Assembly: GCA_022718015.1 (NCBI GenBank)
Contig: JAIHZV010000039.1
Location: 1 to 8,725 of the forward strand
DNA length: 8,725 nucleotides
From: Phascolarctobacterium sp.
Lineage (GTDB): Bacteria; Bacillota; Negativicutes; Acidaminococcales; Acidaminococcaceae
Reading direction: 5' to 3'
Of this stretch, positions 6,865 through 8,725 are shown one piece after another. Below the pieces are notes generated by a model. The model was not told the DNA's origin, did no database searches, and was given only the letters and a program-made list of their open reading frames with translations. Within the stretch, counting starts at the first letter, position 1, and each line of letters begins with the position of its first letter. A program made the position numbers and the translations under genes.

Positions 6865-7257
6865 TTATTTTAAAGCCTTAATAACATCATTAGTAATATC
6901 CTTGCCGCCAGCAACCATTGCATTGCTGTTGACAACACTGTCGATGTTATTAGCCTTAGCTACATCAAGAATAGTCTTTTGAATTTTTCTTTGTACAGGG
7001 CCCATCTTCTTCGCTTCAAAATCAGCAAGCTGCTTGTTCAGCTTAGCGGCCAGCTCCTGCTTATCCTTGTCGCTCATGTTCGCAGACTGCTTATTGAATT
7101 CATCCTGCAGGCGAGCCTTTTCCTGATTTACGGAAGCAGCAATTTCCTTAATGCCCGGATAGCTTTCAACTACAGCATTCACATTTACCACACCTACAGG
7201 CATGTTAGCGGCAAAGGAAGGAATGCTGATGCCCAATGCCATAACCACAGTCATCAA
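6865..7257 (-). CDS. Skp/OmpH-family periplasmic chaperone (start region disrupted)
   Basis: Small OmpH/Skp-like protein. Family members hold unfolded outer-membrane proteins in the periplasm on their way to the Bam complex. Visible features: a hydrophobic signal segment ending PSFAAN, the beta-strand PVGVVNVNAVVESYPG typical of the family start, a charged Lys/Glu/Gln-rich coiled coil (~residues 42-100 of this frame), and a C-terminal strand-helix AGGKDITNDVIKALK that is very typical. It is short (130-138 residues against ~160). The open frame starts only at TTG 7257 or ATG 7254, without a ribosome site and without a basic n-region. A GAGG site and ATGAAAAAA lie just upstream, at 7280, in another frame; one extra A would give a perfect lysine-rich signal peptide. 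The gene follows the YbjN-like gene by 21 bases and lies between two autotransporters, its probable clients. Confidence 0.85.
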   Translation of the reverse strand: MMTVVMALGISIPSFAANMPVGVVNVNAVVESYPGIKEIAASVNQEKARLQDEFNKQSANMSDKDKQELAAKLNKQLADFEAKKMGPVQRKIQKTILDVAKANNIDSVVNSNAMVAGGKDITNDVIKALK

Positions 7258-7280
7258 AAACGTAATAATTCTTTTTTCAT
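7254..7280 (-). other. One-base frame break in the A6 tract at the chaperone's natural start
   Basis: On the minus strand the ATG at 7280 is nine bases after GAGG and is followed by six A's (7277-7272). As written it encodes MKKELLRF and then stops. With seven A's it would read MKKRIITFLMTVVMALG and run straight into the chaperone frame, giving exactly 138 codons plus a stop. Possible causes are a sequencing or assembly indel, slippage-based on/off switching, or a true inactivating mutation. Confidence 0.75.
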
Positions 7281-7301
7281 CTTCTCTTACCTCACTGCCG
7301 C

Positions 7302-7781
7302 TTATTTCTTCCAGATTACTTCCATAATGTTAGCATATTGTGCTTCCAGGAATTTCAGAGCTTCTCCCATAATAGCATTCAATAATACAGGATTAAATGT
7401 ATTATTTTCAGCAGTAATGCAAGCATTCAGCATAAAATCGCCTCTGTCAGAAACAGTAAATTTAAACGGACGGACATTATTATTCATATTATTGATAGCT
7501 ACTGCTAATTCAGCAAGCTTTGCTTCATCAACAACCTGCGGTGCAATCTGCACTTGCAAAATAACATAGACACTATCATCCATCAGCACTGCCATCGGCA
7601 AAAGCTGACCTTTAACCTCCATGCGGCTGCGGAAAATAGTAGTATGACGTTCATCTTCAAGCTTTTGAACATCAAAGCACTCAATCTTATTGTCAGCAAG
7701 GAATTGCTGCATCTTCTCAACCTTATCAGCCATTTTTTCTTCCATATTGAGTACTTTTGTGTCTTTAGTTTCTTCAACCAT
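7302..7781 (-). CDS. YbjN-like protein (type III chaperone-like fold), cytoplasmic
   Basis: 159 residues from the ATG at 7781 (MVEETKDTKVLN), chosen because GGGAG lies eight bases upstream. The frame stays open to 7847, but that extension runs through a hairpin and codes an unlikely Cys/Gly-rich leader. No signal peptide or membrane segment. An acidic N-terminus (to ~residue 25) is followed by an alpha-beta pattern: helix KVEKMQQFLADNKI, strands RSRMEVKGQLLPMAVLMDD and VYVILQVQI, helix AKLAELAVAINNMN, strands FKFTVSDRGDFMLNACI, then a C-terminal helix ending VIWKK. This order matches the YbjN / type III secretion chaperone-like fold, whose members have poorly known roles. It sits between an autotransporter and a Skp-like chaperone, so a role in supporting their production is possible (inference). 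The fold call is moderate; function is unknown. Confidence 0.6.
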   Translation of the reverse strand: MVEETKDTKVLNMEEKMADKVEKMQQFLADNKIECFDVQKLEDERHTTIFRSRMEVKGQLLPMAVLMDDSVYVILQVQIAPQVVDEAKLAELAVAINNMNNNVRPFKFTVSDRGDFMLNACITAENNTFNPVLLNAIMGEALKFLEAQYANIMEVIWKK

Positions 7782-7811
7782 GTTATTATCTCCCTTGTTT
7801 ATATTTTGTGA

Positions 7812-7840
7812 AAGCGGGGCACAACTACCGCACCCCACTT
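7812..7840 (-). terminator. GC-rich hairpin between autotransporter 2 and the YbjN-like gene
   Basis: In minus-strand RNA AAGUGGGGUGC (7840-7830) can pair with GUGCCCCGCUU (7822-7812) around a 7-base loop, using G-U pairs where the plus-strand version would have a mismatch. Only a UUU and then an A-rich stretch follow, so termination would be weak. It may be a partial terminator or a processing/stability hairpin that lowers expression of the downstream pair relative to the autotransporter. Confidence 0.4.
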
Positions 7841-7857
7841 CTGACAACTAGACCGCT

Positions 7858-8725
7858 TTAGAAGCTCCAGCGCAGGCCGGCATCAAGACGCCAATCATTA
7901 CTGCCTGCATCACCGCCGAATTTCTTTTCAAAGGTAGCATATACATAAGAATTGTCATTTACATTTACGCTGCCGCCAATCTGCCATTCATACCAGCTGC
8001 CGCTGAAATCAACCTTAGTGCCACTAGTCGGTTCACCCTCGGCTGCAAATGTAGTAGTAAAGTCACCACTAAATTCATGTGCCCAAGCAAGCTTGGTGTA
8101 GAATGTGGATTTTTCCGTAATCTTGCCAAAGCCAATTCCCAAACGGCCAATAGCGCTAGTAAAAGCATCTTGTTTTACAGACATGTATTTGTTTTTGCCA
8201 TGAGCATCGAGGAAGTCACTCGCTGCACTGTAATCAGCAGCTGCAACACGACCAATAGAGAATTCTACGCTTGGTTCAACATAGTAATCGTTCTGCAGCT
8301 TTAAGTGGCGACCATATTCAGCACTCATAGATAAGCCCCACGTATCGTAATCGCCTTCCAGCTTATGCCCCATGTCATTGAATACTTTATAATCATTATC
8401 CAGCTTCGAGCCTTTAATAATTACGTCAGCATAATGACCACGCTCACCAAGCCATGTACCATAAGCAGCTACGCTTATAGCTTTGCCATCACCACGTCCG
8501 CCTAATTCATAAGTATTGCTTCCTTTATTATAGCTTATGCTAGTACCCAAAATCAAGTTCTTATCAATATTTTTATCATAGCCTAATTGATAAGCATTGA
8601 AGCTTGTTTGATATTTTGTGTTGTTAGCATCATAACTCGTCTTACCGCCATAATATTTAGCCCATAAGCCACTCTCTTCGCCAGCAAGTCTGATATCACC
8701 AATACGTTTTTGCATATCATTAGCT
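7858..8725 (-). CDS. Second autotransporter, C-terminal beta-barrel (partial, N-terminus outside window)
   Basis: 289 codons are visible and the frame is open at the right edge, so the passenger and signal peptide are missing. The visible part begins ANDMQKRIGDIRLAGE (linker helix) and then follows the autotransporter beta-domain strand by strand: GLWAKYYGGK, AYQLGYDKN, GRGDGKAIS, YGTWLGERGHYAD, SAEYGRHL, QDAFTSAIGRLGIGFG, WAHEFSGDF, SWYEWQIGGS, and the C-terminal WRLDAGLRWSF. It is clearly paralogous to the barrel of the large autotransporter to its left, apparently about half identical by eye. The terminal Phe fits outer-membrane insertion by the Bam complex. The gene is first in the visible order, followed 76 bases later by the YbjN-like gene. 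The internal Met codons near the edge are not real starts. Confidence 0.92.
   Translation of the reverse strand, partial: ANDMQKRIGDIRLAGEESGLWAKYYGGKTSYDANNTKYQTSFNAYQLGYDKNIDKNLILGTSISYNKGSNTYELGGRGDGKAISVAAYGTWLGERGHYADVIIKGSKLDNDYKVFNDMGHKLEGDYDTWGLSMSAEYGRHLKLQNDYYVEPSVEFSIGRVAAADYSAASDFLDAHGKNKYMSVKQDAFTSAIGRLGIGFGKITEKSTFYTKLAWAHEFSGDFTTTFAAEGEPTSGTKVDFSGSWYEWQIGGSVNVNDNSYVYATFEKKFGGDAGSNDWRLDAGLRWSF

Noticed and set aside
6823..6870. Plus-strand terminator (ACAC..CTAGG / CCTAA..GTGT followed by TATTTT)
   Set aside because: No plus-strand gene precedes it, and the stem is interrupted and has a C-A mismatch on that strand.
6979..7569. 196-residue plus-strand open frame
   Set aside because: It spans the antisense of two minus-strand genes with good start sites and family features; no Shine-Dalgarno sequence is seen.
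7798..7803. TATAAA as a promoter for the YbjN-like gene
   Set aside because: Transcription would start at about 7791, within its own ribosome site, and no -35 is found at a proper distance.
7782..7847. Longer N-terminus for the YbjN-like protein starting at 7847
   Set aside because: The extension is encoded by a GC-rich hairpin, lacks a ribosome site, and has a Cys/Gly-rich sequence unlike the rest.

Overview
The window suggests a diderm member of the Firmicutes, most likely Negativicutes (Acidaminococcaceae, Selenomonad or Veillonella relatives). It combines outer-membrane autotransporters and a Skp/OmpH-type periplasmic chaperone with AGGAG-type ribosome binding sites, and the autotransporter passenger style is the one I associate with that class. 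The assignment is by protein style only. Every convincing gene is on the minus strand, so transcription runs from high to low coordinates.

Right part (8725 to 6865): the C-terminal beta-barrel of one autotransporter (its start lies outside the window), then a small YbjN-like cytoplasmic protein, then a Skp/OmpH-like periplasmic chaperone. The chaperone's natural start codon and signal peptide are one base out of frame, at an A6 tract. The segment 6864-6676 holds no gene. It carries a potentially structured leader, a pair of CGGAGTTA direct repeats and a strong rho-independent terminator or attenuator.

Middle (6591 to 2107): a complete 1494-residue autotransporter with a Sec signal peptide, a long beta-helical passenger containing two diverged copies of a ~200-residue module, and a C-terminal barrel closely related to the one at the right edge. 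Two paralogous autotransporters therefore flank a YbjN-like gene and an outer-membrane-protein chaperone gene. This looks like a surface-display locus with its own biogenesis factor. A terminator-like hairpin and a promoter occupy the ~300 bases after the autotransporter.

Left part (1850 to 1): an extended -10 promoter drives a two-gene unit, an unusual 364-residue phosphoribosyltransferase-like protein followed after 33 bases by the cytosine permease codB (cut by the window edge). This is probably a pyrimidine-base uptake and salvage operon, unrelated to the surface proteins.

No tRNA, rRNA, CRISPR array or insertion sequence was seen. The most notable points are the autotransporter/YbjN/Skp arrangement, the one-base disruption of the chaperone start, the duplicated passenger module, the structured region upstream of the large autotransporter, and the atypical phosphoribosyltransferase next to codB.
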